Below are positions 1-10,344 of a DNA stretch of 64,000 nucleotides, one piece after another. The notes below the pieces were generated by a model. It saw only the letters and a list, made by a program, of their open reading frames with translations. It had not been told where the DNA came from and made no database searches. Position 1 is the first letter of the stretch. The number at the start of each line of letters is the position of its first letter. Source of the DNA: Elymus sibiricus (taxonomy: Eukaryota; Streptophyta; Magnoliopsida; Poales; Poaceae); assembly GCA_039707655.1 (NCBI GenBank), contig CM077665.1:290660205-290724204 (forward strand). Reading direction: 5' to 3'. The translations under genes were made by a program, and so were the position numbers.

Positions 1-351
1 TGGACACAGGATTTTACCCAGGTTCGGGCTCTCTTGAGGAGATAATACCCTACGTCATGCTTTTGATTATATTCATATGGGGGATAGTACATAGTACAGG
101 CATCTACCACGAGATTGTAGTAATGAATATGAGATTGTCTATCGACTAGCCTGGCCACGGTTTAAATAATGTACCGTAGGCCTAGGGTTTAGAGGAGTCC
201 TTGTCTTGTACGCCAAGTCCTGTGAAATCTGCCTTGTATGCATCTTGGGCTGCCCGAAGTGGCCCATAAGTGAACCACCATGGGGATCCTCGGCCCGACC
301 CATTGGTCGAGAGATGACGTGGTGAGTACCCGCTAGTCCAGGACACCATCA
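1..351 (-). mobile_element. LX-family LTR, cut by window edge, inverted
   Basis: This is the reverse complement of the LTR that bounds the complete LX element at 4744-10339. Its TG end reads leftward from 351, where the plus strand ends in ...ggacaccatca. About 69 bases of the LTR 3' end lie left of the window. No polypurine tract precedes it on its own strand (the bases at 352 and above are ...ccatggccggc), so it is a 5' LTR of an element running off to the left, or a solo LTR, rather than a 3' LTR. It appears inserted into the GC-rich end of the element at 352-2370. Confidence 0.85.
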
Positions 352-2370
352 GCCGGCCATGGCGAAGGAAGAGGGCGTGGGGGAGAGCTGCGAGCGGTCC
401 GGGAGGTCCACGGAGGGGAGAGGGATGGAACAGGGGTGTCCAGGGAGCTCGGGGGCAGGTTTTAGGAGGGGGAGACTTGGGGGAGCTCGGGTCCGCCTCT
501 GGTGCCCTTGGGCGCGGAGCGCGCACGCGCCTGCACCGCGTTCGAAGCTTCTTGCTGTCGTGGAGGAGCATGGGAGGCAAGGATGGGTTCTCTGGCATGC
601 TTAGATGCCCTACCGGAGCTGGTTTGGAGCTACAGGACAAGGTTCGACTGCAGAGTGCCATTTCTACATGCCAAGGGCTTGGTCACCACGCCAACTTTTG
701 TCCAGAGTATGATTTTGGCCGGGAAAGGTTGTCTAGCATGTGAGGCACCCATGCAGGAGAGCATTGGTGAAATTTGGACTCTTATGAAGTTGGGTGAGGC
801 TGGTTTCTACTGCATGTAAGTTTGCAGTAGCAAACTTGGGAGTTATATCAGGGGCTTTTAATGGAGAGCATTAGGGAAAAGACCTTGTCTAGTGTTCATG
901 GGAATGGAGGTACTACATGACCACCAATTCTTAGCTCAGGCAGACAAGTTTGCAGGGTACTTGTAGTTCAAGGCTACAATTACTGCCATAAACTAAGTTC
1001 AGATGGTTTGCTCATATTTTTCACATGAGCATGCCATCTTTGGGTTTTTCAAGGTGCATTAGCATGCAAATGAGGTTGTGGAAAAGTTTGGGGAGAATTG
1101 CTTGAACAGAATAGTGGGAGAGAGGAGAGAGAGGGGCTGCCATGGTAAAAAGAGGGAAAGAATAAGGGAGTTACCCCCCCCCCCCAATGATTGAGCAGAG
1201 GCCATGGAAAGGTTAGTGGGGGTAGAAGGGGGCTAGCCCATGCTGTGGTAAAAAGTTAGAGACAAGGAGAATCTTTTTGGGTCAACTTTTCTTGTCCACA
1301 AGCTTATGGCTGAAGGTGTTTGTGCTGTGATTGGGCTAGGTAGAGAAATCCAATGGCCTTGATATTTACCAGGGTTAAATGATAAGTCTATTTGGTACTG
1401 ATCACAAGTTTTGAGCCCAAATAAGGAAAGTTGATAACACAAACTTGGTAAGCCTAGAAATCAACAGAAATGGTTTTCTGTAGATCTAGGCATGCAAAAC
1501 TATTCTCCTTAATGCACCACTTGGTGTGGTGTCATTATTTGGTGATTAGAGTATGCCCACAAAGTTTGAGATCAATTGGAAATACTTGGCAATGCAAAGT
1601 TGCTCAAATTTGGTTCTGTACAGAGAGGGTTTTGGGATAGTTTTGTGAAGCAAAACTATTTGGATTGAGATGAAACTTGGCAAGATCATCACATAAGGCA
1701 TGTGTGACTTTCTGGAATTTTTCTGGATTTATTTGAGAATATTTCTTGCAGAAATATTTCAAATGCTTGAAACAGACATAAAGGATTTTGGAGGGTTCTG
1801 TCCAATATTTTGAACATGACCATGTGTTGAAACTCATATATATGGAAACTATATGTCCACTGAGTTTCCCTAAATTTTCTCAAATATTTTTAAAGCATGT
1901 CTACAATTTTTACCTATAAAAGACCATTTCTGGCCTTAATAAAAAGCCTTTAAATAAAATAGGAAAATAACCTTTAAAAATAATATTTTATGGTTTTGGG
2001 GAGTTATATATATAGTGGGCTCCAAATAAATACTTTGGGGCAAAATAATCCACCCAATTTGAGGACTTGTAGTACAAACCTCAATTCAGGGGTTTTTGAT
2101 AACCTAAATTAAATAAATGCTTTTTGGCCAAAATAATATTTGATAAAAATAGTTTTAGGTCCTATACACATGGCATGATCATTGGACCAGAGTTGGGATC
2201 AAGGAAAAGATTTCCTGAGGGTAGGAGGATGTTTTATGAATATAGAGCACAAGCAAACAATCAGACAATCAGCAATCAAGTCAAGCATCACAAGCACACA
2301 AATTTTTTTAATTGGCCATGATTTTTGAGTTATGATAACTTAGTCATGAGCCAAAACACAGGGTGTGACA
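352..2370 (-). mobile_element. Part of an unidentified minus-strand LTR retrotransposon
   Basis: There is no supportable gene here. Read on the minus strand, the block starts at 2370 with tgtcacaccc, a typical LTR start. It then runs AT-rich (roughly 1250-2370) and turns GC-rich (352-600), where the LX LTR interrupts it. The minus-strand start abuts AthE1 LTR sequence, and caagt at 2371-2375 would be its target duplication. The ORFs of 60-159 codons show no family motifs. A 12-base poly-C run lies at 1174-1185. I infer a long LTR, possibly with leader, of a Ty3/gypsy element, and do not recognise the family. Confidence 0.45.
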
Positions 2371-2655
2371 CAAGTATAGGGGATCAATCGTAGTCCTTTC
2401 GATAAATAAGAGTGTCGAACCCAACAAGGAGCAGAAAGAAATGACAAGCGGTTTTCAACAAGGTATTCTCCGCAAGTGCTGTAAGTAACAATTGTAGATA
2501 GGTTTGTAGCAAGATAATTCTTAACAAGTAACGAGTGACAATAGTAACAAAGGTGCATCAAGGTAGCCCAATCCTTTTTATAGCGAAGGACAGACCTAGA
2601 AGTACTCTTATATTAAGCAAGTGCTCCCGAGGACACATGGGAATTTCTATCTAGT
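2371..2655 (-). mobile_element. AthE1 LTR, 3' end part
   Basis: Reverse complement of the 3' end of an Athila-type LTR. It matches 40767-41052 in the second copy and the inverse of the LTR ends at 29300-29579 and 51440-51720. It lacks the final tgggtcatca, which would sit at the element junction at 2370. The rest of this LTR is at 19901-21127. A solo LTR flanked by ctagt (2651-2655 and 19901-19905) splits the two parts. Confidence 0.85.
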
Positions 2656-2974
2656 TGTAGGTGCACTAGGACTGGGGTACCCAGTGCCCCTGACTTATGC
2701 ACATGCAGTAGTAGCAGAACCCATCAACATAAATACAGTCAAAACCAGTCCAAACCAGAGAAGCCACTCTAGGTGAGATCAAGGAGCGCATCAAGAAGAC
2801 GAAACCAACATTCAGGACCAAGACTCCGACAGAAGCAACCTACGCTGGCTAAGCAACGCCGGCAAGGTCAATGCAATGGCCCAGAACAGGCCCAAGGAAA
2901 CCTAGCTATTGTGGTTGCCCCTTGAGCTATAAAAGGAGGCCCAAGGAAACCTAGCTAAAGATTCGGAACTTTGG
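2656..2974 (+). mobile_element. Left part of a solo Tat-type LTR with internal deletion
   Basis: Starts with tgtaggtgcactagg directly after TSD ctagt. It matches the start of the intact solo LTR at 41053-42023, then skips about 410 bp and resumes at the TATA region (tataaaa at 2928-2934). TatC is inserted at 2970-2974 (TSD tttgg). The right part of this LTR is 19636-19900. A 20-base string occurs twice, at 2889-2908 and 2938-2957, and the first copy fills the deletion junction. Confidence 0.85.
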
Positions 2975-3843
2975 TGTCGGTGCACTAGTACAAGGGTACC
3001 CAGTGCCCCTGACTTATGCACAGGCGGTAGAAGCAAAAACCCCGCCAGAAATCAAGACAAGACTCCAACAAGCTCAACGCGGCAGCCCAAGCCTGGGCTG
3101 CGACGCGCCAAGCACGTCCTCGACGCTTGCCGGGGACCAAGACATACACACCTCCGAGAAGACTCGGCAAGTCACTCCCCGGCAGGCGTGAGCTACCAAG
3201 CCATCGCTCCACCGCATCGCTACGCCTGTCACTTATCGATGTGGTGTCGAGCCCTCAGGCGGCTAATCAGCTCTCGCTATGCACGTGTCGACACATTGGA
3301 AGGCAAGTTATGCTCGGTTGACACCCGCCCTGCAGCGTGTCAAGATCTTAAGCAACGACCGGCCAAGCGGTAGCAAGAGCTTGCCGGGGATGCACCCCCA
3401 AGCGCCACCTAGGCAGGTAATCATGGCATTTTGTCCTAAATGCCAGAGTTAGGTATGATAGCTCTACCTAGCTATCTAATCGATAGATAATGTCTGTTTT
3501 GCCATTGTGGTAACCCCTTGCACTATAAAAGGAGGCCCAAGGCAACCTAGCTCAAGGTTGGCAACTCGAACCCCCGAACGCTTGTACTCGCACAGTCGCT
3601 CTTTCCCCGACAGCAGTCCTTGCCGGGGTCAGGCGCCCTCCGTTCTTCGTGTTCCTCCAATCAATCCACCAAAATGCAGGAGTAGGGTTTTACGCTTAGC
3701 AGCAGCCCGAACCTGGGTAAAATGCATGTGCTCTGATCGTTGCGCCGTCTCATGCTCTCCGCTCTTCATGCAACGTGACCCCCTTGCCGAACCACAAGGG
3801 ACCTCTAGTCCCATAGGTGATCATGAGCATCCGTGCCCTGACA
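2975..3843 (+). repeat. TatC 5' LTR
   Basis: Starts tgtcggtgcac and ends gtgccctgaca. A TATA box (tataaaa, 3524-3530) in the context of gcactataaaaggaggccc marks the likely U3/R boundary region. The 3' LTR has the same length. The LTR is related to, but shorter than, the solo LTR at 41053-42023 (971 bp). Confidence 0.93.
3524..3530 (+). promoter_or_regulatory. TATA box in TatC 5' LTR
   Basis: The heptamer tataaaa lies about 320 bp before the LTR end and is conserved in the 3' LTR (19316-19322) and in the related solo LTRs (2928-2934, 41715-41721). By position it should drive the genomic transcript. Confidence 0.7.
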
Positions 3844-3845
3844 TC

Positions 3846-3864
3846 TTTGGCACTCCAGGTAGGG
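3846..3864 (+). other. TatC primer-binding-site-like sequence
   Basis: The sequence tttggcactccaggtaggg starts two bases after the LTR. TatD2 carries the related tttggcgcgccaggtagggg next to its LTR (minus strand, 46049-46068). TatC has two or three changes in what looks like the ancestral tRNA-complementary core. The primer tRNA was not identified. Confidence 0.65.
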
Positions 3865-3936
3865 GGAGCGTGCATAATTTGCGCGAACCCGAGTTTGTGA
3901 ACGGCGAATCGGTCTTCATCATCATCTTCTTCAACA

Positions 3937-4743
3937 ATAGCTCCGAAGAAGAAACCCAGCGCGGCCGCGCATCCTTCCACTTCAAAGGCTCCCTCACACG
4001 CGACCGTCGGCACCGTAGGCACCGCAGCGGCTGTGGGCGAGGCGGGCATCGTGGACGACGCGGTCGGCGCAGGAGGCGCCCCCGTCCAGCCTTTCGTGCC
4101 CGGAAATGGAGCAGGAGGCGCCGAAGGGGAGCAACTACAGCAACATCATGGCGATCTCGGCCCCGACGCCACGGGCAGAGCGAACATCCGTTCATCACCT
4201 CCCTGCCGCGTGGATGGCCGAGGCCGCCTCAGTGGCGCCCAGTCCGGTGCGAGCCGTGACCTTCTGGCCGCACCCGTCGCCAGCGAGATTGTTGGGCGTG
4301 CACCTCGTGCGGAGCGAGACGGGGCGCCCGGCGGAGCCGCAACCCCTCAGGATCGGCCCACGGGCCACCAGAAAGCTCCAGCGAGTGGCGCGCGGGATCA
4401 AGGACGCGGCGACGCTTCTCTTGGTCCTACCAGGAGTCGGGCAACGTCGCGGTCCGCCTCTTTCGCCATGCCTGGCACCACAGAGGAGGCCATGGCGAGA
4501 GTCCAGATGCTGCTCAACTTCATGCCAGCAGCTGATAAGATGGATGAATGGAGAGCCACCATTCAAAGTTTGATTTCCTTCGTTGAAGCCAACAAGACCC
4601 AGCATGCAGAGCCGTCGCGTCGTACGCGAACAGCAGCGGTGGCCCAGGGCAGCGAGCGCGTTGAAGGGTCCACCCCAACGGTGCAATCCACTCCGCGACA
4701 ACAGGTCCAGAGGCAGCCACAGCAAGCTTCGCATGCTGACGAG
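3937..4743 (+). pseudogene. gag: TatC gag, N-terminal part, start codon lost
   Basis: This frame is open from 3901 to the LX insertion at 4743 and continues in the same phase at 10345. The likely initiation site is 3937-3939, but that codon is ATA. Its context (caacaATAgctccgaagaag) looks like a start followed by Met-Ala-Pro-Lys-Lys, so I infer ATG to ATA. The next in-frame ATG is at 4468 (MPGTTEEAMARVQML). The segment is rich in Ala, Gly, Arg and Gln, which fits the variable N-terminal region of Tat gag proteins. The LX element splits the gene after an Asp-Glu pair; removing LX and one TSD copy leaves the frame intact. Gag would form the virus-like particle in the cytoplasm. Confidence 0.75.
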
Positions 4744-5169
4744 TGATGGTGTCCTGGACTAGGGGGTACTCACCACGTCGTCTCCCAACCAGTGGGTCGG
4801 GCCGAGGACCCCCAGGGCGATTCACTAATGGGCCACTTCGGCCAGCCCATGATGCATACAAGGGAGTTTCCAGAAGACTTGGCGCACAAGACAAGGACTC
4901 CTCTAAACCCTAGGCCTACGGTGCATTATATAAACCGAGGCCAGGCTAGTCAATAGACAACCTCAATCTCATATTCATTACTACAATCTCGTGGTAGATA
5001 CGTGTACTATGTACTATCCCCCATATGAATATAATCAAAAGCAGGACGTAAGGTATTATCTCCTCGAGAGAGCCCGAACCTGGGTAAAATCCCGTGTCCA
5101 TGTTACCATCGTTCCAAGACGCCTAGCTTAGGACCCCTACTATGAGATATGCCAGATTCTGAACCGACA
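4744..5169 (+). repeat. LX 5' LTR
   Basis: Begins tgatggtgtcctgg and ends gaaccgaca. It has a TATA-like tatataaa at 4927-4934; the 3' LTR copy reads tttataaa at 10097-10104, one of its substitutions. Confidence 0.95.
4927..4934 (+). promoter_or_regulatory. TATA box in LX 5' LTR
   Basis: The octamer tatataaa sits about 240 bp before the end of the LTR and is followed by aaccgaggccaggctag. It is the best core promoter candidate in the LTR. Confidence 0.6.
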
Positions 5170-8100
5170 TTGGTGCTTTCATTGAGAGACTGCTGGCAGT
5201 CGCCGCGGTGCGATGGGAATTCAGATCGTCGCCGGCGCGAGCTACGCATCGGAACCGAGCTTTATTGTCGATGTTGGCATCTTCTTCGCCGGCTCGACTG
5301 GCCACCTCTGCTGGACCGGGGACTACGCTCCGCATCAGATCATCAAGATCGGACGGATACTTTCATCATCATCAACTCCGATCTCTACCCAAATCATGTG
5401 AGAATCATCCTTGGAGCTCGGGGGCTCGATGTTAGCATCGTCCTTAGGCGACGGTGCAATTTTTCTGGACAGCGGATTCATGTTCGACGTCCCCGCCTCC
5501 TCGAGCATCGCTTTAACGATTGCTTTGGTGGAATTGTGCGGAATTGAGCCTACAACAACCCTGTAAAATTTCGTCGTATTCTGATGGGGAAATCTCCGGC
5601 GATCTCCGATCTACCGGAGCCCTGGTTTGCAGCTCGGACATCGTTTGGAAGATCCCACCGTTTATCGGCTGCGGAATTCCCATATCGACCACCCCTCAAA
5701 ATTTCAGCTCGATCCGACCGTTCAAACTCCGGGAAACGTCCGATGAGTGCACCACTTTTCGGATCTGCTTTCTGCGTGAAAACGAATCCGACCAGAATTC
5801 ATCTTTCTTCATGAACGGGATATCGGACATCCTTTTTGAAGGAGTTTTTTTAGGGTATTATGTGTTGTTTTCAAACACGTGCCCACAAATTTTACGTCTT
5901 TTCCGAGGCGATCTTCACCATCGCGCCGATGTCAAACCAGCCCGACCACGTTGCTCCATGGCTACCGAGCTACGCCAACATCGACTGCGCCGTCGGTCCA
6001 TTGAGCCGACGACAACCACCTCGTATCATCACCTCGGTGAGCCGACTAAGAGTTCGGCATCGTGAGGGACAAATAATCATCAAGACAATATTGTTGCCCC
6101 ACAGATTGCATGGGTCGGGCGCGCCAGCATCGTCGCACGGTCTCTTCTCAAGCCAGCATTGACCGCGTCACAAATTCCGACCTGCGTCGGCATCGCCGCA
6201 CCGTCGCTTGTTCAAACCGACGTCTATCACGCTGACCTGCTTCGACACGTCGGCTCGCATGGGGGCTCTAGCGTCACCTTACCGACCTGCTCCGTCACCT
6301 CGGCTAGACCGGGGGCTTCGTCGTCTCTTCATCAACCTTCTCCAGGGATTTCGGCGTCACCAGCCGACCAGCTTCGTCATGTTAGCTGGACCGGGGACTT
6401 TGCCTCGCCACATCGACCATGCAGCGTCGCCACTTTGTCAAACGGAGCTCTTTACTCAGGCACCTCGGTGCCCAGGCCATATTCCTTTAATTATTTGCTT
6501 CACTTAAATTAACTAAGTAGAAGAATTTTTTTTAATATATTATTACCTTTAGTTGTTATTACTCTTGGCTTGCACTATGTTGTGTGCATAGGTAATCGAC
6601 TTCGGCTGTGTCACGCGGTCACCTTGGCATGCCTACATCGTCGTCCCGCCTCCATCAACCAAATTGTATCATCGACTTGGTTGACTGACGTGGGGGCTTC
6701 ACCATCACCCTACCGAACTACTCCGTCTCCTCGGCTGGACCGGGGGTTTCTCCTCAGCCCTTCGGAAGTGTTGTGTTGTCACTTCATCAAACCGAGCTCT
6801 TCGTCGGCTACCTCATGACCGGCTTGGGGGCTGGGACCTTGACCCGCTACAAGCTCGGCACACATCACACCGAGCACATTAACCAGCTAAGTCGCTTTCA
6901 TGCTCAACCTTTTTTCAATCTTTAATTCCTATGCGGTTCTACCTAGCATTATACTTGTGTTAAACAAAAAAGTTGTTTGTTAAAAACTTAGCTTGTTAAT
7001 AGCGTTGTTTGTTAAAAACACTTATTTTTCCCATGATAAACTGGGGGCTCTTAAATTTATATGAGCCGTTTTGTAATAAATGTTGTTTTCTTCTTGGTTG
7101 TTGCAAAGTCTTTTTCTACTACTCCTTTTTCCGACGCGAGTGTTTGGTCAATAGTTGGGTAGCCTGGTTTCTCTCTGAAGCCGTTCGAGTTTAGTTCGCT
7201 AAACTGACCTGAGAAGCACTCCGCCTTCGGGATAGGAGGTTGAAGCTGAAGGCTGACCCGCTTGAAGTCTGGAGATTGGATGTATCATGTTAAAGCACGA
7301 CCGAAGCACATATTAATTTTAAGACCAATTTTTGGATTGGCACCAAGAAACTTGATTTAGTTTGGACATCAAAGTTTTTACATAAGTTTTTCTGCTTTTC
7401 GGGGTTATAGCACTTTTAAGCTATCTGTATGTTTTTCTTTTAGGAGGCGGGACATCCTCATGATCGAGGTGCCTTGCGTAATAATTCAGCTCGGGAGATC
7501 TTTTTCGACCCATAGCTCGGTATCTTTCCTGCAGACTTACAGCTCGACGTTAGAGAAATGCACATGACATCTGGACTAGTTCCCGAGGAGATTCGATCCT
7601 CAGGTTGGTCGGCCGTACCCTACCTAAGTCTCGGGGGATACTGTGTGTCTCCAGCATAGCTCTCGTAGTACAATGTCTAATGCCTTTAAAGTATCGGCAA
7701 TATCAGCGAGGGACTCCGACTTGAGCCGAACCCACCAAAAGCCAAGGTACTCTGAGAGGTCCTCGGCAAAACGTTCTCGGATATTGTTTTATATACATCA
7801 GTTTCGAATTGTGTCTGCGGTCAATATTTGGGTTGCCCTGCTCCTATGATTGTGCCCTACATTCCGCTTTGTTCGGCTAGGTGTGCAAAGGGAGAACCAC
7901 TGCGATTGTACTTCCCATTTAACTGGTCAAGTACCTCAGTCGAGAAAGCCAAAAACTGACTGTCACAATGAGCGCAAACTGGTCACCGATCCGATGACTC
8001 TGTCAAACTATAGACCGATAGAGGTTACCCAATGGGCCTTCCATAAAATTGGCCGAAGTGTTAATGGCTTGACCTCGGCTAACGCCGAACACTAACCGGG

Positions 8101-9913
8101 GGCTAGTAACTGGCATCCCAAACTTTAAGCTCCGATGACTAAGTGAAAGTTATAAAGCCTAGATATCTGATTGCCTCGTTTCCGCTAACACAACCGCCTC
8201 CGGGCACCGAGACGTCGGCTAAGGGTTTTCTTGTTACTGCGGAAACACCCTGCATAGCATCTACAAAGGGGTAGAAGCCGACGATGGGCCACTTTCAAAT
8301 GATAAACGGTCACAAAGCAGTCAAAATAGCATATAGCATAACAAGCATTTGTATTCAATATGCGAGTGCTTCCTTCCGTAGTCATTATTATAAAGCCATA
8401 AATATGCATCAATTTGTCTTAAGATTTTGACCAAGCTGGGTTGCCTGGCTCCTGTGCTTACCCCCTACGTTCCCGATTGTTCGGCTAGGAGGTAAAGGGA
8501 GAACCTCTGTGATTGTTAGTTCCGGGTCATCCGGGTTAGTACCTCAGACTGGGTGAAGCCGAAAGCTAGTCATCTTAAGAATATAATTGGTCGGCAATGA
8601 CAGAAGTGAAAATTTTGGTTCATTAAAGACCACTGATTTCGGGAACATTTCCCAAACTAAATCCTCGCTATTTTCCTCCCACATTGATCGGAGGTGAGGT
8701 TTCACGATCATGGTCAACATGATAACCTGGGAAAAGGAACTTATAAAGGAACTATTTTTCCCAGAAGATGTTTCTTACGTTAAATAGTAATATAACATAT
8801 CTCTCTGCGTACCTTTGTTTATAAAACCGTATGGCTGGATTGCCTTGTTTGCCATAAATCTTTGCCCTTATAAAGGCTTTATAAAGTAGGACAAACACTC
8901 CTCGGCTACTGGCCGAGGAGGTTCAAGCCGATGGTCTGTCAACAAACTCTTGCACAATGCGGATCCGAGCATTAATGATGTAAAGTACTTGGATACATAG
9001 AATCATTACACATAAAATGTGTCGAACGTATCAAAGTTTTTGTCAAACAAATATCGATCCTTAATTCGACCACCCGTGCCCAAATTAAGGCTCGGGGGCT
9101 ACTGCATTGCCTATTCAATGCAGCAAATTCAAGTGCAATACGGTTTCCAAGGAGATTCGATCCTCATGTTGGTCGGCCGCACCCAACCTGTGTCTCGGAA
9201 ACTATGGCACACCACGTTTCTGTTCCTAAGTATGCTGTCAAGCAAGGACTTGATCCTCAGGCCGATTTCACAAATCGACCTAAGTCTCAGGGGCTACTGG
9301 GATCTGTGGTTTTATTATTTCCTTCGGATGCATCTCGGGTTTTAGACCGACACACACCTTGAGGCCTACTGGCTATACATCTCGGTAGTAAATAAATTGC
9401 GGAAACCAGAAATAAATCCCGCAAAAAACAGCCCGAGACCAAGGTGATGCAATCCGGCCTTGGAGCTCGGAAGTAGTCCAACATAAAGCTCAAGATCGGA
9501 GACACCTTGGAAGCAGTCCGGCATAAAGCTTGGATGCAAGTGGCTGGCTCGATCAAGGGCATTTCCGGCATTAAGCTCGGTTGAACTCCTTCAACTTTTT
9601 CAAGACCGAGGTAATCTATGACACCTCGGATACAGTCCGGCATTGGAGCTCGGACACAGTCCGGCGTTGGAGCTCGGCTGCAAAAAGACACCTTGAATGC
9701 AGTTCGGCGTTGTAGTTCGGACGTAAGAGGGCACCGCCACATGGGAAACACTTCGAACCCGAGTTGTGGCGTAAAAAGTAACAAGTCATCAATAAAAGCC
9801 AAAAACATGTGAAGATTTGTTGAACCAGTTTTCAAGACCAATGACCAAAGACAAAGAACTATGCGGAAGAACCGAGGAGCGTCCCCAATTTGAAGACCGG
9901 TTCAGGGGGCTAC
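5170..9913 (+). other. LX internal region, non-coding, with diverged internal repeats
   Basis: No protein family was recognised. ORFs of 60-184 codons exist on both strands but carry no retroelement motifs and do not join. Internal structure is visible. The phrase tcggctggaccgggg and variants recurs at about 5310, 6300, 6380 and 6735. A block of about 150 bp starting gggttgcc-tgctcct occurs at about 7830 and again at about 8440. A motif around gattcgatcctca followed by a G-rich ctactg string recurs at about 7590, 9150 and 9250. Polypurine-like gggggctactg strings occur upstream of the real tract at 9903-9913. Confidence 0.8.
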
Positions 9914-10339
9914 TGATGGTGTCCTGGACTAGGGGGTACTCACCACGTCATCTCCCGACCAGTGGGTCGGGCCGAGGACCCCCAGGGCGATTCACTAATG
10001 GGCCACTTCGGGCAGCCCATGATGCATACAAGGGAGTTTCCACAAGACTTGGCACACAAGACAACGACTCCTCTAAACCCTAGGCCTACGGTGCATTTTA
10101 TAAACCGAGGCCAGGCTAGTCGATAGACAACCTCAATCTCATATTCATTACTACAATCTCGTGATAGATACCTATACTATGTACTATCCCCCATATGAAT
10201 ATAATCAAAACCAGGACGTAGCGTACTATCTCCTCGAGAGAGCCCGAACCTGGGTAAAATCCTGTGTCCATGTTACCATCGTTCCAAGACGCCTAGCTTA
10301 GGACCCCTACTACGAGATATGCCGGATTCTGAACCGACA
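9914..10339 (+). repeat. LX 3' LTR
   Basis: Colinear with the 5' LTR (both 426 bp). It ends gaaccgaca and is followed by the TSD acgag. The flanking base phase restores the TatC gag frame. Confidence 0.95.
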
Positions 10340-10344
10340 ACGAG

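Larger units (their letters stand above)
4744..10339 (+). mobile_element. LX: complete non-autonomous 5.6-kb LTR retrotransposon
   Basis: Two 426-bp LTRs (4744-5169 and 9914-10339) align end to end without gaps; I count about 18 substitutions. The target duplication acgag (4739-4743 and 10340-10344) is perfect. A PBS-like tract ttggtgctttcattgagag follows the 5' LTR at 5170, and a polypurine tract cagggggctac (9903-9913) abuts the 3' LTR. The 4.7-kb interior has no gag, protease, RT or integrase that I can recognise on either strand, so the element must have moved with proteins supplied in trans. This matches the LARD class (large retrotransposon derivative). It is inserted in the gag gene of TatC. 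Confidence 0.95.

Noticed and set aside
182..819. Overlapping ORFs of 81-159 codons on both strands
   Set aside because: Span the LX LTR boundary at 351 and GC-rich LTR-like DNA; no motif and no shared frame.
3507..4259. Plus-strand ORF of 250 codons
   Set aside because: Runs from inside the LTR across the PBS into gag in the wrong frame; Arg-rich product from GC-rich DNA.
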